Below are positions 1 through 5,440 of a stretch of DNA of 11,448 nt, one piece after another. The notes beneath the pieces were generated by a model. It saw only the letters and a list, made by a program, of their open reading frames with translations, was not told where the DNA came from and ran no database searches. The stretch comes from an uncultured Bacilli bacterium. GTDB taxonomy: Bacteria; Bacillota_I; Bacilli_A; RF39; UBA660. The stretch is taken from positions 1-11,448 of the forward strand of contig CANQRX010000044.1 in assembly GCA_947626425.1 (NCBI GenBank). The letters are read 5' to 3'. Made by a program: the position numbers and the translations under genes. The stretch's first letter is position 1. The number at the start of each line of letters is the position of its first letter.

Positions 1-14
1 TTTTTTCTCCTTCC
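1..14 (-). promoter_or_regulatory. Ribosome binding site of a minus-strand gene just left of the window
   Basis: Read on the minus strand, positions 14 to 7 spell GGAAGGAG, followed by six A residues to the window edge. This is the same site that precedes rplK here, and the spacing would put a start codon immediately outside the window. The gene is not visible, so its identity is unknown. Confidence 0.5.
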
Positions 15-15
15 T

Positions 16-63
16 AAAAATTAAAAAATCTAGTGAGTAAACTTTTTTAATTTACACACTAGA
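16..63 (-). terminator. Hairpin plus T-tract on the minus strand: terminator or attenuator
   Basis: TCTAGTG (29-35) pairs with CACTAGA (57-63) and GTAAA (37-41) with TTTAC (51-55), separated by one A-A mismatch, with a nine-base loop. On the minus strand the stem is followed by TTTTTTAATTTTT, as in an intrinsic terminator. It sits directly before the ribosome site at 14-7, so it could attenuate the gene beyond the left edge. It could equally just stop antisense transcription. Confidence 0.5.
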
Positions 64-112
64 TAATACACCTTCAAAAATTAAAATTAGTTACAACACG
101 AAAGTGTCGTAA

Positions 113-288
113 TAGATGGGTAAATATCATGCAAACGCCGAATTCGGGCAATTCCAACAATGCGTTCAATGTCAACTCGTCGGGGTATGTCAACAACAAC
201 AACAACGTCAATAACTCCAACGTCGTCTGGCTCGTTTGTAAAGCTCCTTGTTTATGGGGATTATATGGTTAAGGCTATAAAATGAGAA
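113..288 (+). repeat. Candidate DGR template repeat (or relic of a variable repeat), Asn-codon rich
   Basis: Positions 129-230 are about half GC in a very AT-rich background and contain runs of AAC/AAT triplets. In the frame opened by ATG 129 (stop 270-272) the 47-residue product contains PNSGNSNNAFNVNSSG and then VNNNNNVNNSN; 14 of residues 5-31 are Asn, all AAY. In DGRs, template adenines are copied with errors, so templates are rich in AAY while the target genes vary at these codons. Many C-lectin-type targets end in a similar Ser/Asn pattern followed by NGVRPA. Here that tail reads NVVWLV, so the element is a template not under coding constraint, or decayed. No ribosome site precedes ATG 129, so a real small protein is unlikely. 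The ends are approximate. No reverse transcriptase or Avd gene is in the window. Confidence 0.5.
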
Positions 289-330
289 TGGCAAGGAACA
301 TTATTTATCCAAGGTTAATCCTGAATTTAA

Positions 331-374
331 TATACAGATGGAAAGTTATACGTAACTTTCCTAGTCACTGTATA
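331..374 (+). other. Strong RNA hairpin downstream of the Asn-codon island
   Basis: GGAAAGTTA (340-348) pairs perfectly with TAACTTTCC (353-361) around a UACG tetraloop of the stable UNCG class. An outer helix TATACAG (331-337) pairs with CTGTATA (368-374) across an uneven internal loop. No T-tract follows on either strand, so it is not a simple terminator. A structured spacer 3' of the template is required in studied DGR RNAs, so a role in such an RNA is possible. That is inference from position only. Confidence 0.45.
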
Positions 375-395
375 AAAAAAATTTAAAGAAAAAAG

Positions 396-598
396 ATGAA
401 AAGATTTTTGGTTATTCGTAAAAGTGTATTATTTTATGAAGATGATGCTGAAATTCTAAGTTTTTTTAGGGTATAAGTATGTTAAGGGGTGAGTTGTTTT
501 TCCAACAAATGCAATAAATAAAAGTTGTAAATGTTTTGGAAGATAAAAAAATAAATTATCGAATTATTGATGAAGAAGAAAAGGTAAAAGATTCTTAA
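396..598 (+). pseudogene. Decayed small gene, unrecognised
   Basis: Two frame-shifted pieces read like protein. The first (396-476) starts MKRFLVIRKSVLFYEDDAEI and runs to a stop just after a seven-T run. The second (479-598) reads MLRGELFFQQMQ, a TAA stop (515-517), then in the same frame IKVVNVLEDKKINYRIIDEE and a stop. Joined, they would make a product of about 65 residues. The pieces are acidic and lysine-rich like genuine proteins of this genome, but no family is recognised and no good ribosome site precedes ATG 396. It may alternatively be non-coding sequence that happens to be open. Confidence 0.3.
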
Positions 599-628
599 TT
601 CATAAGAATTAAATGTTAGCCAATATTT

Positions 629-677
629 AGGGTAGACATTCAAAATAGCAAAACTGAATGTTCCCTTTTTATTTTTT
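629..677 (+). terminator. Rho-independent terminator upstream of the rplK promoter
   Basis: AGGG (629-632) pairs with CCCT (663-666) and ACATTCA (636-642) with TGAATGT (655-661), closing an A-rich 12-base loop, followed by TTTTTATTTTTT. It would end plus-strand transcripts from the 113-600 region and insulate the ribosomal protein operon. Its last T residues merge into the -35 box of the next promoter. Confidence 0.75.
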
Positions 678-703
678 ACAAAATATCTTGTTAAATATAT
701 AAT
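675..703 (+). promoter_or_regulatory. Promoter of rplK-rplA
   Basis: TTTACA (675-680), a 17-base spacer and a perfect TATAAT (698-703) form a good housekeeping sigma-70/SigA-type promoter. Initiation near 710 would give a leader of about 230 bases ahead of rplK. Confidence 0.75.
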
Positions 704-764
704 GGAATATTTATGCAATTTTAATAAACAAAATTGGAGTGATTTTTAAAAAAGTTAAAATTTT

Positions 765-900
765 TCTAGGTGCAAGTCACAATATAGAGCCAAAAAACAC
801 TTGTTTTTCTTAGCTTTTTATGCTAATATCTAGGTGCATTTTAAATTTAGTTTTAAATGCCAAGTGGAAGGGAAGTAAAGCGGACTTGCCCATACCACTT
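765..900 (+). promoter_or_regulatory. rplK leader with probable L1-binding operator
   Basis: AAGTGG (862-867) pairs with CCACTT (895-900). An inner GGGAAGT (870-876) pairs with ACTT-G-CCC (884-891), leaving purine-rich internal loops. L1 represses its own rplK-rplA mRNA in other bacteria by binding such an internally looped hairpin, a mimic of its 23S rRNA site, close to the rplK start. A second hairpin (GCATTT/AAATGC, 836-860) stands just before it. The ten-base word TCTAGGTGCA occurs twice, at 765-774 and 829-838. The L1 assignment rests on position and shape and was not tested by alignment. Confidence 0.5.
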
Positions 901-937
901 ACACGTAAAATTACTTAAAAGGAAGGAGTGAGTTTTC

Positions 938-1522
938 GTGGCCAAAGAAGTCGTTAAGAAAATAAAATTACAAATCTCTGCTGGTAAAGCAACTCCAGCT
1001 CCACCCGTTGGAACTGTGTTAGGACCAGCTGGAATTAATATTCAAGATTTTTGTCAAAAATTCAACGATGCAACTAGAGATAAAATGGGAGATGTAGTTC
1101 CTTGCGAAATATCTATTTATGATGATAGAACCTTTGATTTTGTTTTAAAAACTGCCCCAGCTCCATTTTTATTAAAGAAAGTGGCTAAGATTGAAAAGGG
1201 TAGCAAAAAAGGCGCAAATGAAGTTGTTGCAACAATTACTGTTGACGAATTAAGACAAATTGCTGAAACTAAAATGCCGGATTTAAATGCCAATACTATT
1301 GAAGGAGCAATGAACATTATTGAAGGAACTGCTCGGAATATGGGTATTGCTGTTAAAGGCTTAAATGATGCTGAACTACAAAACCAAGCAAAAGAAGCTC
1401 AAAAAGAAGAGGCTGAAAGAGAAAAAAGAGAAGAACAACTAGAAAAAATGGAAGCTGAAGCTAAAGAGAGTGTTAATGCTGAAGTTGAAGTAATCGGTAA
1501 AGAAAATAAAGAAGAAGAATAA
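938..1522 (+). CDS. rplK: 50S ribosomal protein L11 with C-terminal extension
   Basis: L11 binds 23S rRNA at the GTPase-associated centre, at the base of the L7/L12 stalk, and helps activate translation factors. The N-terminal hallmark region (ISAGKATPAPPVGTVLGPAG, about residues 14-33) and the C-terminal RNA-binding domain ending near NMGIAVKG are intact. The GTG start is set by GGAAGGAG at 921-928. At 194 residues the protein is about 50 longer than typical L11 (around 141). The extra tail is a charged Glu/Lys-rich segment, probably helical or coiled coil (for example QKEEAEREKREEQLEKMEAE), ending in an acidic stretch. It is the first gene of a pair with rplA, 52 bases upstream of it. The usual secE and nusG neighbours are missing upstream. 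Confidence 0.97.
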   Translation: MAKEVVKKIKLQISAGKATPAPPVGTVLGPAGINIQDFCQKFNDATRDKMGDVVPCEISIYDDRTFDFVLKTAPAPFLLKKVAKIEKGSKKGANEVVATITVDELRQIAETKMPDLNANTIEGAMNIIEGTARNMGIAVKGLNDAELQNQAKEAQKEEAEREKREEQLEKMEAEAKESVNAEVEVIGKENKEEE

Positions 1523-1574
1523 AATTTAAAAAATAAAATAAAGTCCGCTAATAAACCACAGTTAGGAGGGAATT

Positions 1575-2273
1575 ATGAAAAAGTTTGGTCGTAAATATGT
1601 GGAAGCTGCAAAACTTGTTGACAAAGATAAGCTTTACAGCGTTGAAGAAGCTATTGATTTAGTTAAAAAAACTTCTATTACCAAATTCGATGGTGCAGTT
1701 GATTTTGCAATTAAACTAAACGTTGACCCTAAAAAAGCTGATCAACAATTACGTGGTTCTTTTGTTTTACCAAACGGAACTGGTAAGAAAAAAAGAATTT
1801 TAGTTATTGCTAAAGGGGCTGCTGCCGAAGCTGCTAAAGAAGCAGGTGCTGAATATGTTGGAGATAAAGATATGATTGAAAAAATCCAAAAAGAAAATTG
1901 GTTTGATTTTGATGTAATTATTGCTACTCCTGATATGATGCCTGAACTTGGTAAAATTGGTAAAATTTTAGGACCTAAAGGTTTAATGCCTAATCCTAAA
2001 ACAAATACTGTAACCCCAAACCCAGTCAAAGCTATTGAAGATATTAACAAAGGTATGGTTCCATTTAGAACTGATGCTTATGGTAATATTCATGGTATGT
2101 TTGGAAAAGTATCTTTCGAAGCTAAGAAGTTACAAGAGAACTTAGAATATATTGTTTCATCAATAACTAAATTAAAACCAGCTAGTGTTAAAGGAAAATT
2201 TATTACATCAATAAGTATTTCCACAACAATGGGTCCTGGAATTAAAATAGCTCAAAATTCTTTTGACAATTAA
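1575..2273 (+). CDS. rplA: 50S ribosomal protein L1
   Basis: L1 forms the mobile stalk beside the ribosomal E site, helps deacylated tRNA leave, and in many bacteria represses translation of its own rplK-rplA mRNA. The product of 232 residues has normal length. It shows the N-terminal GRKYVEAAKLVDK segment, the central MMPELGKIGKILGPKGLMPN signature (about residues 116-135) with PKTNTVTPN after it, and the conserved C-terminal KGKFITSISISTTMGPGI region. AGGAGG before ATG 1575 gives the start. The last codons contain the -35 box of the following rplJ promoter, so the gene end doubles as regulatory DNA. Confidence 0.97.
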   Translation: MKKFGRKYVEAAKLVDKDKLYSVEEAIDLVKKTSITKFDGAVDFAIKLNVDPKKADQQLRGSFVLPNGTGKKKRILVIAKGAAAEAAKEAGAEYVGDKDMIEKIQKENWFDFDVIIATPDMMPELGKIGKILGPKGLMPNPKTNTVTPNPVKAIEDINKGMVPFRTDAYGNIHGMFGKVSFEAKKLQENLEYIVSSITKLKPASVKGKFITSISISTTMGPGIKIAQNSFDN

Positions 2274-2291
2274 AAGAATGTTATATATAAT
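2263..2291 (+). promoter_or_regulatory. Consensus promoter for rplJ-rplL inside the end of rplA
   Basis: TTGACA (2263-2268) and TATAAT (2286-2291) are both perfect consensus boxes at the ideal 17-base spacing. The -35 box lies within the final rplA codons (Phe-Asp-Asn). It would start transcription near 2298, just ahead of the L10 leader, so rplJ-rplL can be expressed apart from rplK-rplA. Confidence 0.85.
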
Positions 2292-2297
2292 AGCAAT

Positions 2298-2406
2298 TAG
2301 AAAAGTTAAAAACCGAAGACAGCAAGGGACAATGTCTTAAATTCTTGCCGAGGGACAACAAACTTATAAAAGTTTTGCCTGTCCAAATCGGATTGGCTTT
2401 TTTAAA
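2298..2406 (+). ncRNA. Ribosomal protein L10 leader
   Basis: The stretch carries features of the L10 leader found upstream of rplJ in low-GC Gram-positives: CCGAAGACAGCAAGG (2313-2327), then TTAAATTCTTGCCGAGG. GCAAG (2322-2326) pairs with CTTGC (2344-2348). GGACA (2353-2357) pairs with TGTCC (2380-2384) around an inner AACTT/AAGTT hairpin. CCAA (2383-2386) can instead pair with TTGG (2393-2396) just before six T residues. The two helices share CC 2383-2384 and exclude each other, as expected of an attenuator. Binding of L10 (with L7/L12) to such leaders represses the operon. The terminator stem is short, so strong termination is uncertain. Confidence 0.8.
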
Positions 2407-2428
2407 ATTAAGTAAAGGAGGACATAAA

Positions 2429-2920
2429 ATGGCTAGCACAAAGATTCTTGAAGCTAAAAAAGAAATTGTTAATGAAATAGAAGACAAAATTAAAAAAAGT
2501 GAATCTGTTATTTTATTTCAATATCAAGGTCTTACTGTTGCAGAATTTAGTGAATTAAGAAAAAAACTAAGAGAAGAAAATGCAACAATTAAAGTTTATA
2601 AAAATACTTTATTAAAAAGAGCTTTAGATGATTTAAACATTAATTTTGAAGGTTTCTTAGAAGGGCCAAATGGTATCTTATTTGGTGAAAACTTACTAGA
2701 ACCAATTAAAATTATATCTGACTATGCAAAAGAACATGATAAACTAAACTTAAGAATTGGTTTAATCAGTGGTTCTGTTGCGGATTTAGATACAATTAAA
2801 GAATATGCCTCTATTCCATCACGCGAAGGATTACTTACAATGCTTGCTGCTGGAATGATGGAACATGTTCGCAATTTATCAATTGCATTAAATTTATATG
2901 CAGAAGGTAAAGAAAATTAA
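2429..2920 (+). CDS. rplJ: 50S ribosomal protein L10
   Basis: L10 anchors the L7/L12 dimers to the ribosome and forms the stalk base with L11. The 163-residue product starts at ATG 2429, placed by AAAGGAGG at 2414-2421. An upstream in-frame ATG at 2345 lies inside the L10 leader and is rejected. Family features are the N-terminal KKEIVNEIEDKIKKSESVIL, the YQGLTVAEFSELRKKLRE segment, VYKNTLLKRAL, and GPNGILFG in the RNA-binding domain. A hydrophobic C-terminal helix (HVRNLSIALNLYAEG) serves L7/L12 attachment. It is followed after 21 bases by rplL and is likely self-regulated through the leader. Confidence 0.96.
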   Translation: MASTKILEAKKEIVNEIEDKIKKSESVILFQYQGLTVAEFSELRKKLREENATIKVYKNTLLKRALDDLNINFEGFLEGPNGILFGENLLEPIKIISDYAKEHDKLNLRIGLISGSVADLDTIKEYASIPSREGLLTMLAAGMMEHVRNLSIALNLYAEGKEN

Positions 2921-2941
2921 TTAAAAGAAAGGAAGATTAAA

Positions 2942-3307
2942 ATGGCTAAAATTAAAACTGAAGATTTTATCGCTTCATTAAAAGAAATGACTATTCTTGA
3001 AGTAAAAGAATTAGTTGACGCAATGAAAGAAGAATTTGGAGTAGATCCAAGTGCTGTAGCAGTTGCTGCTGCTCCAGTTGCTACAGAGGAAGCAGGAAGC
3101 TCTACTAAAACTGTTGTCTTAAAGAGTGCTGGTGGAAGCAAGATTAACGTAGTTAAATTATTAAAAGAAATTACAGGTTTAGGTTTAGTAGATGCTAAAG
3201 CTTTAGCTGATAATGGCGGAAATGTTAAAGAAAATATTCCTGCTGAGGAAGCTGAACAAATTAAAGCTCAATTAGAAGAAGCTGGCGCAGAAGTAGAACT
3301 TGCTTAA
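2942..3307 (+). CDS. rplL: 50S ribosomal protein L7/L12
   Basis: This is the multicopy acidic stalk protein that recruits initiation and elongation GTPases. The 121-residue product is full length. It has an N-terminal dimerisation helix pair (TILEVKELVDAMKEEFGVDP), a flexible Ala/Val-rich hinge (AVAVAAAPVATEEAG), and the compact C-terminal domain starting TVVLKSAGGSKINVVKLLKE with GLVDAKALAD and the terminal KAQLEEAGAEVELA. AAAGGAAG precedes ATG 2942. It is the last gene of the stalk cluster and is closed by a strong terminator. Confidence 0.97.
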   Translation: MAKIKTEDFIASLKEMTILEVKELVDAMKEEFGVDPSAVAVAAAPVATEEAGSSTKTVVLKSAGGSKINVVKLLKEITGLGLVDAKALADNGGNVKENIPAEEAEQIKAQLEEAGAEVELA

Positions 3308-3316
3308 TTTTGATAA

Positions 3317-3356
3317 AGACTGTGATGAAGAAATTCATTGCAGTTTTTTAATTTTT
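3317..3356 (+). terminator. Terminator after rplL
   Basis: ACTGTGATGAA (3319-3329) pairs with TTCATTGCAGT (3334-3344), including two G-T pairs, around a GAAA tetraloop. TTTTTTAATTTTT follows. It lies 12 bases after the rplL stop and ends the ribosomal protein operon. Confidence 0.9.
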
Positions 3357-3417
3357 GAAAAATTATTATCAGACTCAATCTTTATTTTACTTTTTCATCT
3401 TTTCATAGTAGTATATA

Positions 3418-3429
3418 CACCTAGGTGAG
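3418..3429. promoter_or_regulatory. Palindrome overlapping the ribosome site of the unknown gene
   Basis: CACCTAGGTG (3418-3427) is a perfect ten-base palindrome. It includes AGGTGAG (3423-3429), the only plausible ribosome site for ATG 3434. It could be an operator or occur by chance. The CTAGGTG half also appears twice in the rplK leader. Confidence 0.3.
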
Positions 3430-3433
3430 AAAA

Positions 3434-4312
3434 ATGGCAAATGAACAAAATAAAGACTTTCGCTTAGAACAGATGTTTTCGGCTTGTTTTTGTGAACAAG
3501 AAACAGAATCTAAACTTTATCATTACTTAATAAATCGGGATAAAACAATTCCTAAAAATAGTTTAAAACAAACGATGCGTGCTTATTTTCCATTAAAAAT
3601 GTATCTTGAAACTGGCATCAGCGAAGAAATAATGAATATTATTTATGGAATTGCCCTTGATTATTATGAACCTCAAAACAAAGAACAACTTGATAATTTA
3701 ACTATATCTATAATTGCTAACGAAGCTGCAAGTAACTTAAACGAAGAAAAAATAATTTTGGATTGTTTAAAAAATAGCTTATCAATAAAAAAATATTTGC
3801 TTTGGCTTAAAACTTTAAACTTTACCATGAATGAATTAATCGAAACAATAACCAGTCCATTTACAATTGAAACCGACCAAGAAATTTCCCAAAATCCAAA
3901 CTCGCTTGATGTTTTATTCAACTCTTGTTTTTATGAAAACCCCTCGGCTTGTTTTTATAATCTTTTAATAAACAAATTTCAAGAATTAGAATTAAACAAA
4001 ACTTATAAATGTTATACTGAATCATTAGTAACATATTGTTTAAAACTTTTACAACGGCATGGCATAATAAAAATAACATCTTATTCCAAAGGACACTTAT
4101 ATAATTTACAAATTTATCAAGATGTTTACGCCAAAAATCAAAAACCTAATCGCCAAATGTATCGTTTGGAATTTATTAAACTTCGAAATCTGTCGCTTGA
4201 AGATTTACCGTTATTAACATCTTTGGCCAATATTCTTAAAATCGACTTAAACATTTTTGATATTACTAATAATAATAGCAAAGAACTACATTTGAAATTA
4301 AAAAAAGAATAA
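3434..4312 (+). CDS. Hypothetical protein with internal duplication
   Basis: I do not recognise this 292-residue protein. The start at ATG 3434 is preferred because AGGTGAG lies four bases upstream; the in-frame GTG 3425 overlaps that site. It is mostly helical, rich in Asn, Lys and Leu, without a signal peptide or clear membrane segment. Residues 11-34 (LEQMFSACFC...YHYLIN) resemble residues 158-180 (LDVLFNSCFYENPSACFYNL), including the Cys-Phe and Leu-Ile-Asn positions, which suggests an ancient duplication of a unit of about 150 residues. Cys is unusually frequent. The gene stands alone between the rplL terminator and a decayed region. The frame continues for 53 codons after its TAA, so the protein may be truncated. 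Confidence 0.75.
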   Translation: MANEQNKDFRLEQMFSACFCEQETESKLYHYLINRDKTIPKNSLKQTMRAYFPLKMYLETGISEEIMNIIYGIALDYYEPQNKEQLDNLTISIIANEAASNLNEEKIILDCLKNSLSIKKYLLWLKTLNFTMNELIETITSPFTIETDQEISQNPNSLDVLFNSCFYENPSACFYNLLINKFQELELNKTYKCYTESLVTYCLKLLQRHGIIKITSYSKGHLYNLQIYQDVYAKNQKPNRQMYRLEFIKLRNLSLEDLPLLTSLANILKIDLNIFDITNNNSKELHLKLKKE

Positions 4313-4474
4313 ATTTTAAAACAAGTTCTAAATGGGGACTTTTTTCGTAAATTAAGAGAAAAAAATGAATTATTTCGAAGTTGCCTTCAAGAATTGACTG
4401 GTTTTTTAAAAGAAAATTACCAAAGTAATTATGAAAAATTATTATATGATGAAGTACGAAAAATTTTGAAATAA
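4313..4474 (+). pseudogene. In-frame continuation past the stop of the hypothetical gene
   Basis: Directly after the TAA at 4310-4312 the same frame stays open for 53 codons. It reads ILKQVLNGDFFRKLREKNEL, then continues through RSCLQELTGFLKENYQ to DEVRKILK and a TAA at 4472-4474. It is lysine- and glutamate-rich and helix-like, matching the preceding protein in style. No ribosome site or start codon opens it independently. The likely explanation is a nonsense mutation that shortened an original protein of about 346 residues. A sequencing error or stop readthrough would look the same. Confidence 0.5.
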
Positions 4475-4479
4475 CTATT

Positions 4480-4840
4480 TTAAAGGCCTGATACAAATAC
4501 TTCTTCTAATTTTGACAAAAAAGATTCGCGATATCTATAAGCATTGCATCTTTTTTATTTCTAAGACTCCAATCGCTAGGGCAGCTTCATGATACTTTTT
4601 TAATTGCCAATCAAAAACAATCATTTCAGGTTTTTATATGTTGCTCCACTGTTAAGACCAATTTTCTCTCGCTGAAACTAAAGTATTTATAAAAAAATTA
4701 TTTGTTTTTTCATAACTAAAATAAACAATCATTAAAGGATAAAATTGCACGGCCCAATCTATCAGACTACTAGGATAATTCTTTGTTTATAACAATAATT
4801 TTAAACATCGATGTTCACGCTTTTCATCATTCTTAATTTA
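4480..4840 (-). pseudogene. Decayed minus-strand gene, unrecognised
   Basis: On the minus strand one frame reads KNDEKREHRCLKLLL, a stop, TKNYPSSLIDWAVQFYPLMI followed by VYFSYEKTNNFFINTLVSAREN, two more stops, then KPEMIVFDWQLKKYHEAALA. After a frame change it ends AYRYRESFLSKLEEVFVSGL and a stop near 4480. The pieces look like real protein with multiple disabling changes. No family is recognised. It follows the antitoxin on the same strand after about 70 bases, but it is longer and later than a RelE/YafQ toxin should be and shows no toxin motif. Confidence 0.4.
4517..4560 (+). terminator. Probable terminator, possibly bidirectional
   Basis: AAAAAAGAT (4517-4525) pairs with ATCTTTTTT (4548-4556), and GCGAT (4528-4532) with ATTGC (4543-4547), leaving a two-base bulge and a ten-base loop. 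The A and T arms would give a U-tract on either strand. It would end transcripts of the unknown gene from the left. It overlaps the decayed minus-strand frame, so one of the two readings may be fortuitous. Confidence 0.5.
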
Positions 4841-4907
4841 GCAAAATTATAATGGTAAAAAAAAGACAAGTTAATTCAACTCATTTTTGGATATGGCATC
4901 AAAACAA

Positions 4908-5189
4908 TTATTCTTTTAAATCCTTTAACATTTCATACATATTTGTATAACTCTTTGCATTTATTTTGCCACTTAATATGTCCTCTTTCTCTTGTATTGC
5001 CTCTAATAACTCTTTTTTGGGGGCTTGATTTACTACATCGAAAGGGACACCGTTTTTATTAATTAATTGTTTAATAGCCATGTTTAAGTATGTACTCATA
5101 TTTAAGCCTAAACTACTTAAAATACCAGTAGCTAATTCTTTATCTTTTTTGTTTACTTGTATACTTATAGTCGTTGTTGCTCTTTCCAT
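4908..5189 (-). CDS. RelB/DinJ-type antitoxin
   Basis: Antitoxins of this family bind and neutralise a RelE/YafQ-type mRNA interferase and repress their own promoter. The 93-residue product has an N-terminal ribbon-helix-helix: a TTTISIQVNKK strand, KDKELATGILSSLGLNMSTY, then LNMAIKQLINKNGVPFDV, where the MSTxLNM and GxPFD positions are family hallmarks. The C-terminal half is acidic and helical, as expected of the toxin-wrapping part. The start is set by AGAGGAGAT eight bases upstream of ATG 5189. An upstream in-frame start at 5240 lies on the promoter and is rejected. No toxin gene follows within the expected few bases, so it appears orphaned; a trans partner elsewhere is possible. Confidence 0.85.
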   Translation of the reverse strand: MERATTTISIQVNKKDKELATGILSSLGLNMSTYLNMAIKQLINKNGVPFDVVNQAPKKELLEAIQEKEDILSGKINAKSYTNMYEMLKDLKE

Positions 5190-5211
5190 GATAACATCTC
5201 CTCTAGTTAAA

Positions 5212-5240
5212 ACTATAATGTAATTCGTGTCTACTGCCAA
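5212..5240 (-). promoter_or_regulatory. Promoter of the antitoxin gene
   Basis: On the minus strand TTGGCA (5240-5235), a 17-base spacer and TATAGT (5217-5212) form a good housekeeping promoter, 22 bases before ATG 5189. It sits at the usual target of antitoxin autorepression, but no clear operator repeat is visible. Confidence 0.65.
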
Positions 5241-5425
5241 GTTGTTATATATATTTTATATGAAATTAATATATTTTAAAAGATTGAAAATTATAAGTCT
5301 TTCATTAATTGCTAGTAAATTTTGTGAATCATCCAAATAAACAGTTTTAAATTATCTAAAAAAGGACTTAATGTAAAATTATTTAGTTTTGGAACTTAAC
5401 TAATCTTTTTTTTTAACTTTCGGTT
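5241..5425. other. AT-rich intergenic DNA, nothing recognised
   Basis: This stretch between the divergent antitoxin and rplI promoters is almost pure A+T with many stops in all frames. I see no gene, RNA or clear terminator in it. Confidence 0.5.
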
Positions 5426-5434
5426 TGATATAAT
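5426..5434 (+). promoter_or_regulatory. Extended -10 promoter of the rplI-dnaB run
   Basis: TGATATAAT is an extended -10 element (TGN plus perfect TATAAT). The region 17 bases upstream is only a T-run, so the extended -10 probably compensates for a poor -35. Transcription would start near 5441 and leave a leader of about 110 bases before rplI. Confidence 0.65.
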
Positions 5435-5440
5435 AGGAAC

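Noticed and set aside
190..206. CAA/AAC run as a simple trinucleotide microsatellite
   Set aside because: The run is short (five AAC units) and embedded in a longer non-repetitive Ser/Asn coding-like pattern with shifted GC, so slippage alone does not explain the island.
129..272. Genuine 47-residue Asn-rich protein
   Set aside because: No ribosome site before ATG 129, and the last 16 residues look unlike a folded domain end. A template or relic is a better explanation.
429..455. FYEDD in the decayed small gene as a reverse transcriptase YxDD motif
   Set aside because: Reverse transcriptases have YADD/YVDD-like motifs in a conserved hydrophobic context within a protein of about 300 residues. 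Here Glu replaces the usual residue, the piece has only 26 residues and no other RT motif is nearby.
2345..2428. Longer start for L10 at ATG 2345
   Set aside because: This stretch is the L10 leader RNA, and the strong AAAGGAGG site points to ATG 2429, which gives the normal protein length.
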